A stretch of 18,062 bases of DNA, from contig CATZIC010000040.1 of assembly GCA_958419945.1 (NCBI GenBank), positions 1 to 18,062 of the forward strand. The letters run 5' to 3'. Positions 7,757 through 13,300 of this stretch are shown here, one piece after another (position 1 is the first letter of the stretch; every line of letters starts with the position of its first letter). The translations under genes were made by a program, and so were the position numbers. The notes under the pieces were generated by a model. That model was not told the DNA's origin, made no database searches, and worked only from the letters and a program-made list of their open reading frames with translations. This stretch comes from an uncultured Clostridia bacterium (GTDB taxonomy: Bacteria > Bacillota > Clostridia > Christensenellales > Borkfalkiaceae).

Positions 7757-7797
7757 ATAAAAAGTTGGGATAACCGACCTATAGGTGGACTTTTTAA
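7757..7797 (+). terminator. Palindrome after the lipase gene, possible terminator
   Basis: AAAAAGT and ACTTTTT form the outer arms, and an inner ACCTATAGGT palindrome makes a second short stem, followed by a T5 run. It could end the glpK-lipase transcript, but the ribosome binding site of the next gene begins immediately after, so it could equally be a leader hairpin. Confidence 0.4.
7775..7797 (+). repeat. 23-bp dispersed repeat, copy 1
   Basis: CGACCTATAG, three variable bases, then GACTTTTTAA. The second copy at 11939-11961 differs only in the three central bases (20 of 23 identical). Both lie just upstream of a ribosome binding site. A partial match, CGACCTATA, occurs at 16368-16376 in front of the tRNA gene. 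Confidence 0.6.
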
Positions 7798-7805
7798 GGA
7801 AAATT

Positions 7806-8195
7806 ATGAATTTTAAGACCAAAGGCGTGAACGCCGAAGAAATACGTTTCAAACTTAATCCCATAAAACCGTCAAAGGAAACAATGGAAGAAAAACCGCT
7901 TTTCCAAAGACAGGTTAAAAGGTCAAAAGACGTCGATAACGAAATGATGATAGTCCTTACCGCAAAGGTGGAGTCTACTGCGGAAAACCCGAAAATTTTC
8001 GATTTGTTCGTGTCCTTCGTCGCTTGTTACGAGGTTTACGATATGACTACGCAAGAAGATTATGAAAGTTTCGTAACCCAAGCCACTCGTGAACTTTATC
8101 ACTACGTGCGAAACGCAGTAATAACCCTTACCGGCTCTGCAAACGTGTTTACGGTAATACTTCCCGTTAATCCGCCCTATTTCCCGTTAAACTGA
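7806..8195 (+). CDS. SecB-like small chaperone-fold protein
   Basis: The 129-residue protein has no signal peptide or membrane segment. Its second half resembles SecB: beta strands in MMIVLTAKVES, then IFDLFVSFVACYEVYD, a helix through LYHYVRNAVITLTG, and a C-terminal PVNPPYFPLN that parallels the LFPYAR...PVNFDALY ending of SecB. SecB homologues bind unfolded precursor proteins for secretion, or act in toxin-antitoxin-chaperone sets; I see no toxin gene next to it. The ATG at 7806 is chosen because AAGGA lies six bases upstream; an in-frame GTG at 7785 falls inside a palindrome and has no binding site. Promoter unclear; it may be read through from glpK. The family call is moderate, made by pattern only. 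Confidence 0.55.
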   Translation: MNFKTKGVNAEEIRFKLNPIKPSKETMEEKPLFQRQVKRSKDVDNEMMIVLTAKVESTAENPKIFDLFVSFVACYEVYDMTTQEDYESFVTQATRELYHYVRNAVITLTGSANVFTVILPVNPPYFPLN

Positions 8196-8201
8196 CAAAT
8201 T

Positions 8202-8230
8202 TTCACAAAATAACACATAAGGTTTATAAT
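8202..8230 (+). promoter_or_regulatory. Upstream promoter of the pgsA-VTT operon
   Basis: TTCACA (8202-8207) and TATAAT (8225-8230) are separated by 17 bp. It starts seven bases after the stop codon of the SecB-like gene. Confidence 0.55.
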
Positions 8231-8244
8231 CGTATAAAAAATTC

Positions 8245-8273
8245 TTTATTATTTCACAAATTTATGCTATAAT
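8245..8273 (+). promoter_or_regulatory. Downstream extended -10 promoter of the pgsA-VTT operon
   Basis: TATAAT (8268-8273) is preceded by TGC, an extended -10 element, with a weak TTTATT 17 bp upstream. The expected start is near 8280, giving a leader of about 23 nt before the ATG at 8303. Confidence 0.6.
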
Positions 8274-8302
8274 CTGTGTGATAACTGAAAGATGGTAATT
8301 AG

Positions 8303-8863
8303 ATGAAAAAGGTTTTTACAATACCGAATATTTTGTCTGTGTTCAGAATTTTGATTATTCCGTTTATAATATGGTCGTACGTTCTCGGCAGACATTATTT
8401 TATGGCGGCGCTTATAGTCCTTTCCGGACTTACCGACGTCGTTGACGGCATCATAGCAAGAAAATTCAATATGGTTACAAGCATCGGCAAAGCGCTCGAC
8501 CCCATTGCGGACAAACTTACCCTGCTTACGCTACTCGTTTTAATGTGCGATTATCTTAAATCACCGCCGATAATGATACTTTGCGGAATTTTTATCGTTA
8601 AGGAATTCATTATGGGTATCGAAGGCCTGGTGGTTATCAAAAAGACCGGGACCACGTACACCGCAAACATTCTCGGTAAGGCAACTACGGTTGTGTTGTA
8701 CGCTAATATACTTCTTCACGTTTTGTGGGACGACGTTGCTTTGTGGTTATCATCGCTCTTTATCGGTATAAGCATTGCCTTCGTTTGTATTTCCCTGGGT
8801 GTATATACCAAGCAGAATTTGCACAGAATCAAATCTTGTGATAACAAGGTGGTAAATGACTGA
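8303..8863 (+). CDS. pgsA: CDP-diacylglycerol-glycerol-3-phosphate 3-phosphatidyltransferase
   Basis: This integral membrane enzyme of the CDP-alcohol phosphatidyltransferase family makes phosphatidylglycerol phosphate from CDP-diacylglycerol and glycerol-3-phosphate. The full family signature D-G-x2-A-R-x8-G-x3-D-x3-D is present: Asp48, Gly49, Ala52, Arg53, Gly62, Asp66 and Asp70, with Asp45 just before. The opening FTIPNILSVFRILIIPFIIW is typical of PgsA. The 186 residues match the family's usual length, and several membrane helices are evident. The next gene overlaps its end by eight bases. A cardiolipin synthase of the same fold is the main alternative. The ATG has AAGATGG seven bases upstream, a moderate ribosome binding site. 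Confidence 0.88.
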   Translation: MKKVFTIPNILSVFRILIIPFIIWSYVLGRHYFMAALIVLSGLTDVVDGIIARKFNMVTSIGKALDPIADKLTLLTLLVLMCDYLKSPPIMILCGIFIVKEFIMGIEGLVVIKKTGTTYTANILGKATTVVLYANILLHVLWDDVALWLSSLFIGISIAFVCISLGVYTKQNLHRIKSCDNKVVND

Positions 8864-9731
8864 AAAAACTCAAAAAGCCGTTATTTTATCGGTAAATTGG
8901 ACGATCGGCATAATAATGACCGTTATTATGCTGGTCTTTCTTAATACGGTGGAATGGTACCTTAAACTGATTGCTTACCTTGCAATAGCGGGGTTTACTA
9001 TTTCTTGTACGGTTTTTGCAATTTTAAAAAAAGAATCCCTATTTAAGTCCGCTTTCGTGTGTAACGTGGTTACGCTGATTTTCGTCGGAATGTTTTTCGT
9101 GCTCAATTTATTGGGCCTTTTCGACAGTTTAAGCGATCTTGAAAAGGTTAAACAAATTATTCTCGATTGGGGTGCATACGGTTACGTAGTCTTTGTACTT
9201 TTGCAACTATTTCAAGTAATAATTCTTCCTGCCCCGGGCTTTATATTTTACCTTGCGGGGACTGCCGTTTACGGTCCTGTAACTGCGTTTTTCCTGTCTT
9301 ACGTTTCAGTCGTCGTCGGCTCGGTGATATCCTTTTACATCGGAAGGCTTTTCGGAAAACCGGTGGTTTATTGGTGCGTCGGTAAAGAGCAGACTGAAAA
9401 ATACCTCGATCTTCTCGGCAAAAAGGGGAACGTTTTGTTTATCTTGATGCAGGTTCTGCCATTTTTTCCCGACGATATTTTGTGCATGGTGGCAGGGCTT
9501 ACGAAAATGAGCTTCAAATTCTTTTTGGCGGTAATGGTTTTGGTAAGACCTGTTTACATCGCAGCCGTTTGCTTCGTCGGCACCGGCAACCTTATACCTT
9601 TCAGCGGTTGGGGGATACCTTGCTGGATCGCGATAGGCCTCCTTTGCGCCGCTTGCTTCTTTCTTTACTGCAAGTACCAAAACAAAATCGAGGAAAAGTT
9701 TAAAAACCTTTTCGCTAAAAAAAATAAGTAG
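8856..9731 (+). CDS. VTT/DedA-type (TVP38/TMEM64 family) membrane protein
   Basis: The 291-residue integral membrane protein has three hydrophobic helices in its first 90 residues and then a VTT (SNARE-associated) domain. Seen in that domain: ILPAPGFIFYLAGTAVYG (123-140), the glycine-rich GSVISFYIGRLFGKPV (155-170), then LPFFPDDILCMVAGLTKMS (201-219), which matches the conserved P-x2-P-D...G segment. Members of this superfamily act as lipid scramblases or flippases for phospholipids or undecaprenyl phosphate. Its ATG lies inside the end of pgsA, with AAGGTGG three bases upstream, so it is coupled to phosphatidylglycerol synthesis. A role in moving newly made lipid across the membrane is inference. 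The C terminus is lysine-rich. Confidence 0.85.
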   Translation: MTEKTQKAVILSVNWTIGIIMTVIMLVFLNTVEWYLKLIAYLAIAGFTISCTVFAILKKESLFKSAFVCNVVTLIFVGMFFVLNLLGLFDSLSDLEKVKQIILDWGAYGYVVFVLLQLFQVIILPAPGFIFYLAGTAVYGPVTAFFLSYVSVVVGSVISFYIGRLFGKPVVYWCVGKEQTEKYLDLLGKKGNVLFILMQVLPFFPDDILCMVAGLTKMSFKFFLAVMVLVRPVYIAAVCFVGTGNLIPFSGWGIPCWIAIGLLCAACFFLYCKYQNKIEEKFKNLFAKKNK

Positions 9732-9758
9732 ACTTAGGTTGAAAACATGAAAATAAAA

Positions 9759-9782
9759 ACGCACCGCTTTTTGGCGGTGCGT
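9759..9782 (-). terminator. Intrinsic terminator of the leftward phosphodiesterase-PRTase operon
   Basis: ACGCACCGC (9759-9767) pairs perfectly with GCGGTGCGT (9774-9782). The T-run follows the stem on the minus strand, so it serves the leftward operon whose last stop codon is at 9848. Confidence 0.82.
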
Positions 9783-9797
9783 ATAAAATTTGACTTA

Positions 9798-9835
9798 AAT
9801 TCCCGAATCGTTTTTCGGGAATTATTATTTTTAAT
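9798..9835 (+). terminator. Intrinsic terminator of the rightward pgsA-VTT operon
   Basis: AATTCCCGAA (9798-9807) pairs perfectly with TTCGGGAATT (9814-9823), followed by an interrupted T-rich tail on the plus strand. The two convergent operons each have a terminator, and these sit side by side, each beyond the other. Confidence 0.75.
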
Positions 9836-9847
9836 TATGGCAATAAT

Positions 9848-10396
9848 TTATTTATTGATAGGGAAAACCGGTATCGGCGCAAGATATATAACGTCTGTGC
9901 GGTCTGCCGCTTTGTCTTCCGCAAGCACGAAAGCTTTTTTATAAATGATTCCGCCGGAAAGCTCCACAAGCTTTTCAAGGCCGAGAAGGGACGCGCCGGT
10001 AGAAACAACGTCGTCGATGATGCCTACTTTTTTGCCCTTCAAAAGGTCCACGTCGTGCTTCGATAGGTAAAACTGCTGTTCCCTGCCCGTGGTTATCGAG
10101 GCGTCGATTTTTACTTCGATGCCGTCCTGCATGTAAAGTTTTTTGGATTTTCTGGCAACTGCATAGTAGTCGTGGCCGAGTTCCCTTGCAATTACGTGGG
10201 TTAGTTGCAAGCCTTTTGACTCAGCAGTGAGCAATACGTCGCAGTCGGAAAGAAGAGCAGCAAGCTGCTTTCCGCAGTGCTCGGTTAAACGCTGGTTTCC
10301 ATGCAGGTTGAAAAATGCAATTTCCATTGAATCCGAAATGGGGAGTACGGGAAGGTCTAATTTATATCCTTTAATATCAACTGTGTAAGTTTTCAT
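9848..10396 (-). CDS. Adenine-phosphoribosyltransferase-like PRTase
   Basis: The 182-residue cytoplasmic protein is a type I phosphoribosyltransferase, which joins a nucleobase to PRPP in salvage. The PRPP-binding loop VGIIDDVVSTGASL lies at 124-137, with the paired acids Asp128-Asp129 and the STGAS phosphate loop. TAESKG (57-62) and AVARKSKKLYM (79-89) match the adenine phosphoribosyltransferase pattern. Length is normal for Apt. It is preceded by GAGG eight bases before its ATG and lies 21 bp after the phosphodiesterase gene on the same strand, so the two form an operon. The base it uses is not certain: adenine is favoured, but a regulatory PRTase or another purine is possible. Confidence 0.75.
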   Translation of the reverse strand: MKTYTVDIKGYKLDLPVLPISDSMEIAFFNLHGNQRLTEHCGKQLAALLSDCDVLLTAESKGLQLTHVIARELGHDYYAVARKSKKLYMQDGIEVKIDASITTGREQQFYLSKHDVDLLKGKKVGIIDDVVSTGASLLGLEKLVELSGGIIYKKAFVLAEDKAADRTDVIYLAPIPVFPINK

Positions 10397-10417
10397 ATTG
10401 ATGCCTCATAAAAATTT

Positions 10418-11518
10418 TTAACTTTTAAAAATAATCAGCGGAACATTCATTTCCTCGGTTAAAGAAGTGTGATGTCCCTTAAAACGCATATTGTCGGGGG
10501 AAACCATAAAAAGTTTGTCGGTCTTACCTATAGCGATATAGTCGCCTAAAAGATAGCCGTATTCGCCGCGGTCGCCGAAATATCCCTCTTCGATAAGTTC
10601 TTTGGATTTATAAAGTTCAAAGTCTTTGCCGTAACGCTCTTTAAACAACCTTTCAAACTGCGGTTTGAATTCTTCTTTAACGTAAAAAGCGGGGGTCTTT
10701 GCATCGAGATAGGGGGGACAGGACAGCATGTCGTTAAGCTCTTTGTCCTTGTAAAATTCCACGTAACCCTTTACGTCGGTCTGGCCGTGGTCGGCTGTTA
10801 CTATAAACAAAGTGTTTTTCGTAGATTTTTGTAAATCTAAAAGGCGTTCGGAAATCTTTTTAATAACCGTTTTGGCCTCTTCGGAGGTAACGCCGTATTC
10901 GTGCATTGTGGAATCCGGTTCCGGCGAGTAGGCGAAAACAAACTGTTTTCCGTCTTTTTTTACGATATCCTTAACGGCGTCCGTCAAACCTTCCACGGTG
11001 GAAATTTTTACGGAATTTTTGTAGCCCTTACAAAACTCCGGCATAACGCTTGTGATGGTGTAGTCGGTTTTGGCATAATTAAACCAATAATCGTCGCTTT
11101 CGGGCGTAGGGTAGTCGTAGTCTAGCTTTTCACCCGTTTGCGCATCGCAATGCCAAAACATTATAACGTTCTTGTCAATTTCGTTAAAACGCATAATCCA
11201 ACCGAACCAACCGTGCTCGAGCGGCAGTTTGTTTGTGTTTACGGACGTCGTTGCATTCGTGGTGGTGGAAGGGAAGGTGGACGTTAAGGTCATTTTTGTG
11301 TTTTTAAGCAAAAAATCGTCCTTATCTAGGTTTACGCTCAAGGGGTACGTGCCCATGCCGTCGAACAAAATAAAAACTATTTTTTCATAGTTTTTTTGAA
11401 GTTCTTCCTTTAAAACAGGCAATACGGGGTTTTGATTCGGCGCGTTAAAAAATTCCGCCAAAGTAGCGGTTACGTTAAGCACGCTTTTTGTGAAATCCGG
11501 TTTTGTAAACCCCTTCAT
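10418..11518 (-). CDS. Alkaline-phosphatase-superfamily phosphodiesterase/nucleotide pyrophosphatase
   Basis: The 366-residue protein fits the type I phosphodiesterase/nucleotide pyrophosphatase (NPP) family, two-metal enzymes that cleave phosphodiester or pyrophosphate bonds. The metal ligands and nucleophile are visible in order: Asp53 in LFDGMG, a nucleophile Thr (probably Thr86) in TFPSTTTNATTS, Asp202 and His206 in PDSTMHEYG, Asp243-His244 in TADHGQTD, and the last His in FKGHHTSLTEEM (349-350). There is no signal peptide or membrane helix, so it is probably cytoplasmic, which is unusual since many NPPs are secreted. AAGGAGTG before the ATG is a strong ribosome binding site. The operon with a phosphoribosyltransferase suggests nucleotide turnover and base salvage; the substrate is inferred only. 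Confidence 0.83.
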   Translation of the reverse strand: MKGFTKPDFTKSVLNVTATLAEFFNAPNQNPVLPVLKEELQKNYEKIVFILFDGMGTYPLSVNLDKDDFLLKNTKMTLTSTFPSTTTNATTSVNTNKLPLEHGWFGWIMRFNEIDKNVIMFWHCDAQTGEKLDYDYPTPESDDYWFNYAKTDYTITSVMPEFCKGYKNSVKISTVEGLTDAVKDIVKKDGKQFVFAYSPEPDSTMHEYGVTSEEAKTVIKKISERLLDLQKSTKNTLFIVTADHGQTDVKGYVEFYKDKELNDMLSCPPYLDAKTPAFYVKEEFKPQFERLFKERYGKDFELYKSKELIEEGYFGDRGEYGYLLGDYIAIGKTDKLFMVSPDNMRFKGHHTSLTEEMNVPLIIFKS

Positions 11519-11572
11519 TTTTCACTCCTTTTCCCACAATAATATATGCGGGAAAGAACAAATGCACATATA

Positions 11573-11600
11573 ATTATACCACAATATAAAATTATTTCAA
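11573..11600 (-). promoter_or_regulatory. SigA-type promoter of the phosphodiesterase-PRTase operon
   Basis: On the minus strand, TTGAAA (11595-11600) and TATAAT (11573-11578) are 16 bp apart, with TGG before the -10 box. Transcription should start near 11566. An imperfect inverted repeat TCCC/GGGA lies in the leader (11532-11553). The AT-rich stretch from about 11601 to 11725 shows nothing else that I can name. Confidence 0.7.
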
Positions 11601-11725
11601 GTGTTTTTCAAAAAATATTTTGCTTAAAAAATTTTTATAATTTAGGGCGGAATCGTAAAAAGAAAAAATCAAAAGAAAAATTTTCAAACGCCGATTTTAA
11701 GAACTTGTTTTTTAATTTTTATAAG

Positions 11726-11754
11726 GTATAAAAAATTTGCGGTTGACGATAATA
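11726..11754 (+). promoter_or_regulatory. Candidate forespore-type (SigF/SigG-like) promoter of sigG
   Basis: GTATA (11726-11730) and GATAATA (11748-11754) are 17 bp apart, close to the Bacillus SigG pattern (GHATR, 17-18 bp, CATDHTA) with one -10 mismatch. No good SigA promoter is visible ahead of sigG. If real, it gives a leader of about 225 nt. The call rests on consensus knowledge from Bacillus. Confidence 0.35.
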
Positions 11755-11801
11755 ACTTAATAGTCGTCTGCAGTTTGGATAATTAAAAAATAGCTAATAA
11801 T

Positions 11802-11888
11802 AAGTTGGGTGTCATACTCCGTGTCAAGACACGGTTATGTGTGCTCCGCACACCTAAGTAAGCAGACTTACTGTATGACACCTAACTT
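11802..11888. repeat. Cloverleaf-like palindromic element (15-bp stem enclosing three hairpins)
   Basis: The outer stem AAGTTGGGTGTCATA (11802-11816) pairs with TATGACACCTAACTT (11874-11888) along all 15 positions, with one G-T pair. It encloses three separate perfect hairpins: CCGTGT/ACACGG (11819-11834), GTGTGC/GCACAC (11839-11853) and AGTAAG/CTTACT (11857-11872). There is no open reading frame. It may be a mobile palindromic repeat, or a structured part of the sigG leader RNA. Confidence 0.75.
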
Positions 11889-11942
11889 GTCGACGGCGTA
11901 AATTTGCTACTGCAAGCAAGCAAATTTACTTCTTGAATCGAC
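11889..11942. repeat. Second hairpin element next to the cloverleaf
   Basis: GTCGA (11889-11893) pairs with TCGAC (11938-11942), enclosing an 11-bp perfect stem GTAAATTTGCT (11898-11908) with AGCAAATTTAC (11919-11929). It directly abuts the cloverleaf and overlaps the start of the 23-bp repeat. Confidence 0.65.
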
Positions 11943-11961
11943 CTATAGACCGACTTTTTAA
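11939..11961 (+). repeat. 23-bp dispersed repeat, copy 2
   Basis: CGACCTATAG, ACC, GACTTTTTAA. It is identical to 7775-7797 except for the three central bases, and lies 16 bases ahead of the AAAGGAGG of sigG. Confidence 0.6.
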
Positions 11962-11988
11962 AAATTTTTACATACGAAAGGAGGTCTT

Positions 11989-12762
11989 ATGACAAATAAA
12001 AGCGTAGAAATCTGCGGAATTAATACTTCGGAACTTCCGAAAATCAACAGCAGTGAATGCAGTAAACTATTGCAGGAAATGAAAAACGGAAGTAAAGATG
12101 CGAAAGACAAATTGATACTTGCAAATATGCGCCTTGTTCTATCCGTTATTAAAAAATTCAACGGGCAGTCGGTTTCTAAGGACGATTTGTTTCAGGCCGG
12201 CTGTATAGGACTTATTAAGGCAGCAACCAATTTCGACCTTAGCGTAGGCGTAAAATTTTCCACTTACGCGGTGCCTATGATTATAGGTGAAGTAAAAAGG
12301 TATCTTCGCACCCGCAACAGCATGCGTGTATCGAGAAGTATCCGTGATACCGCTTACAAGGTTTTAAAAACCCGTAATCAGTTAGAGCGTGAACACGAGG
12401 AAGCGACCGCTGCCGAAATAGCACGCCGCCTTGACATCAGGGAAAGAGAAGTTGCGTATGCTCTGGACGCAATTTCCGACACCGTTTCACTTTACGATCC
12501 CGTTTACAACAAAGAGGGGGACACCCTGCTTATAATGGACCAACTTGCGGACGAATTTAACACCGTTGAAAGGTGGACGGAAAACGCCGCACTCGAAAAC
12601 GCCATGAAGGATTTAGGCGAGCGTGAAAGAAAGATAATTTACCTAAGATATTACGAGGGTAAGACCCAGACGGAAATTTCTACGGAAATAGGGCTTTCGC
12701 AAGCGCAGGTTTCAAGGCTTGAAAAAAACGCACTTTCCCTTATAAAAAGCAAAATTTCATAG
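11989..12762 (+). CDS. sigG: RNA polymerase sporulation sigma factor SigG
   Basis: SigG directs late forespore gene expression after engulfment. The 257-residue protein (Bacillus SigG is 260) carries the SigG-specific N terminus VEICGINTSELP (6-17), the segment that in Bacillus starts VEICGVDTSKLP. Sigma-70 region 2 follows (about 40-110), with LRLVLSVI-like NMRLVLSVI, DDLFQAGCIGLIKA and KFSTYAVPMIIGEVKRYLR. Region 3 is at about 115-165 with SRSIRDTAYK, then VSLYDPVYN and MDQLADE. Region 4 is at about 203-252, with the helix-turn-helix around TQTEISTEIGLSQAQVSRLEK (226-246). A near-perfect AAAGGAGG lies four bases before the ATG. It is followed by its own terminator and the ylmC-like gene, a pairing seen in other Clostridia. 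Control probably includes a forespore promoter upstream and the unusual folded region before it. Confidence 0.93.
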   Translation: MTNKSVEICGINTSELPKINSSECSKLLQEMKNGSKDAKDKLILANMRLVLSVIKKFNGQSVSKDDLFQAGCIGLIKAATNFDLSVGVKFSTYAVPMIIGEVKRYLRTRNSMRVSRSIRDTAYKVLKTRNQLEREHEEATAAEIARRLDIREREVAYALDAISDTVSLYDPVYNKEGDTLLIMDQLADEFNTVERWTENAALENAMKDLGERERKIIYLRYYEGKTQTEISTEIGLSQAQVSRLEKNALSLIKSKIS

Positions 12763-12776
12763 CACCGAAATTTTGC
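12749..12776 (+). other. Perfect 10-bp hairpin across the sigG stop codon
   Basis: GCAAAATTTC (12749-12758) pairs with GAAATTTTGC (12767-12776) around an eight-base loop containing the TAG stop codon (12760-12762). There is no T-run, so it is not a terminator. It may affect mRNA 3'-end stability. Function unknown. Confidence 0.4.
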
Positions 12777-12809
12777 AAAATTTATTGTTCTTATAAATAA
12801 AACTTTATG

Positions 12810-12846
12810 CCGAAGTATCCTTTGAAAGGGCTTCGGTATTTTTTCT
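12810..12846 (+). terminator. Intrinsic terminator after sigG
   Basis: CCGAAG (12810-12815) pairs with CTTCGG (12831-12836), with an inner CCTT/AAGG stem, followed by TATTTTTTCTT. It lies 48 bp after the sigG stop codon. A TATAAT at 12854-12859 just after it could serve ylmC, but no matching -35 box is clear. Confidence 0.82.
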
Positions 12847-12883
12847 TGGATTTTATAATAAAATAACGCAGGACCGTATCAAT

Positions 12884-13150
12884 ATGGAAGTTAAATTTTC
12901 AGAACTCAAAAAGAAAAAGGTCGTTAATATTTTAGACGGCAAGGTTTTAGGGTTTGTTACCGACATCGTATTTGATTTTCCCGAAGGAAAAATTTCCGCA
13001 TTTGTGTGCGGAGATAAAAAATCCATTTTTTGTAAAGAAGAGGTGGTGGTCTGTCTGTGTGACGTAAATAAAATAGGCGACGACACCGTTTTGGTATGCT
13101 TTAAAGAGGAACGGGATTGTAAGCGTAAGGAAATTTGCGAGGAAGAATAG
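12884..13150 (+). CDS. YlmC/YmxH-family PRC-barrel protein
   Basis: The 88-residue protein is a single PRC-barrel of the YlmC/YmxH type. Seen: the opening VKFSELKKKKVVNILDGKVLGFVTDIVFDFPEGKISAFVC, compared with the family pattern S-E-L-x-K-x-V-V-N-x-x-D-G-x-x-L-G-x-x-x-D-I...G-x-I. The C-terminal EEDVV-like KEEVVVCLCDVNKIGDDTVLV matches the second half of the barrel. Family members are linked to sporulation, with a YmxH-type gene known from Bacillus and Clostridia. The position straight after sigG supports this. Its molecular role is not known. CAGGA lies 10 bases before the ATG, a slightly long spacing. Confidence 0.82.
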   Translation: MEVKFSELKKKKVVNILDGKVLGFVTDIVFDFPEGKISAFVCGDKKSIFCKEEVVVCLCDVNKIGDDTVLVCFKEERDCKRKEICEEE

Positions 13151-13218
13151 CTCGCTTTTAGTTTGCTTTTGCGTAGTGTTTTGTGCGCATTTGCAGAGTT
13201 TTAAGTTGATGTGATAAG

Positions 13219-13275
13219 AAAATGCGTAACCGCATTATCCCGCTGAAGGGGAGTATTTCGGTTACGCATTTTTTA
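13219..13275. terminator. Bidirectional terminator between ylmC and the YfhO gene
   Basis: AAAATGCGTAACCG (13219-13232) pairs perfectly with CGGTTACGCATTTT (13259-13272), and the 26-base loop holds a small TCCC/GGGA stem. A T6 run follows on the plus strand and a T4 run on the minus strand, fitting two convergent genes. The bases between 13151 and 13218 show nothing else. Confidence 0.88.
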
Positions 13276-13300
13276 ATACGTTATTAAATTTCTTGTGTTT

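Noticed and set aside
7785..7805. GTG start extending the SecB-like protein by seven residues
   Set aside because: It lies within a palindrome and lacks a ribosome binding site, while AAGGA is well placed for the ATG at 7806.
11546..11731. Plus-strand 61-residue reading frame in the intergenic region
   Set aside because: The product is a low-complexity Lys/Phe/Asn-rich translation of AT-rich DNA with no ribosome binding site, and it overlaps a minus-strand promoter.
11802..11942. CRISPR or tRNA gene
   Set aside because: The hairpins differ from each other and there are no regular direct repeats or spacers, and no T-loop or CCA-type acceptor stem.
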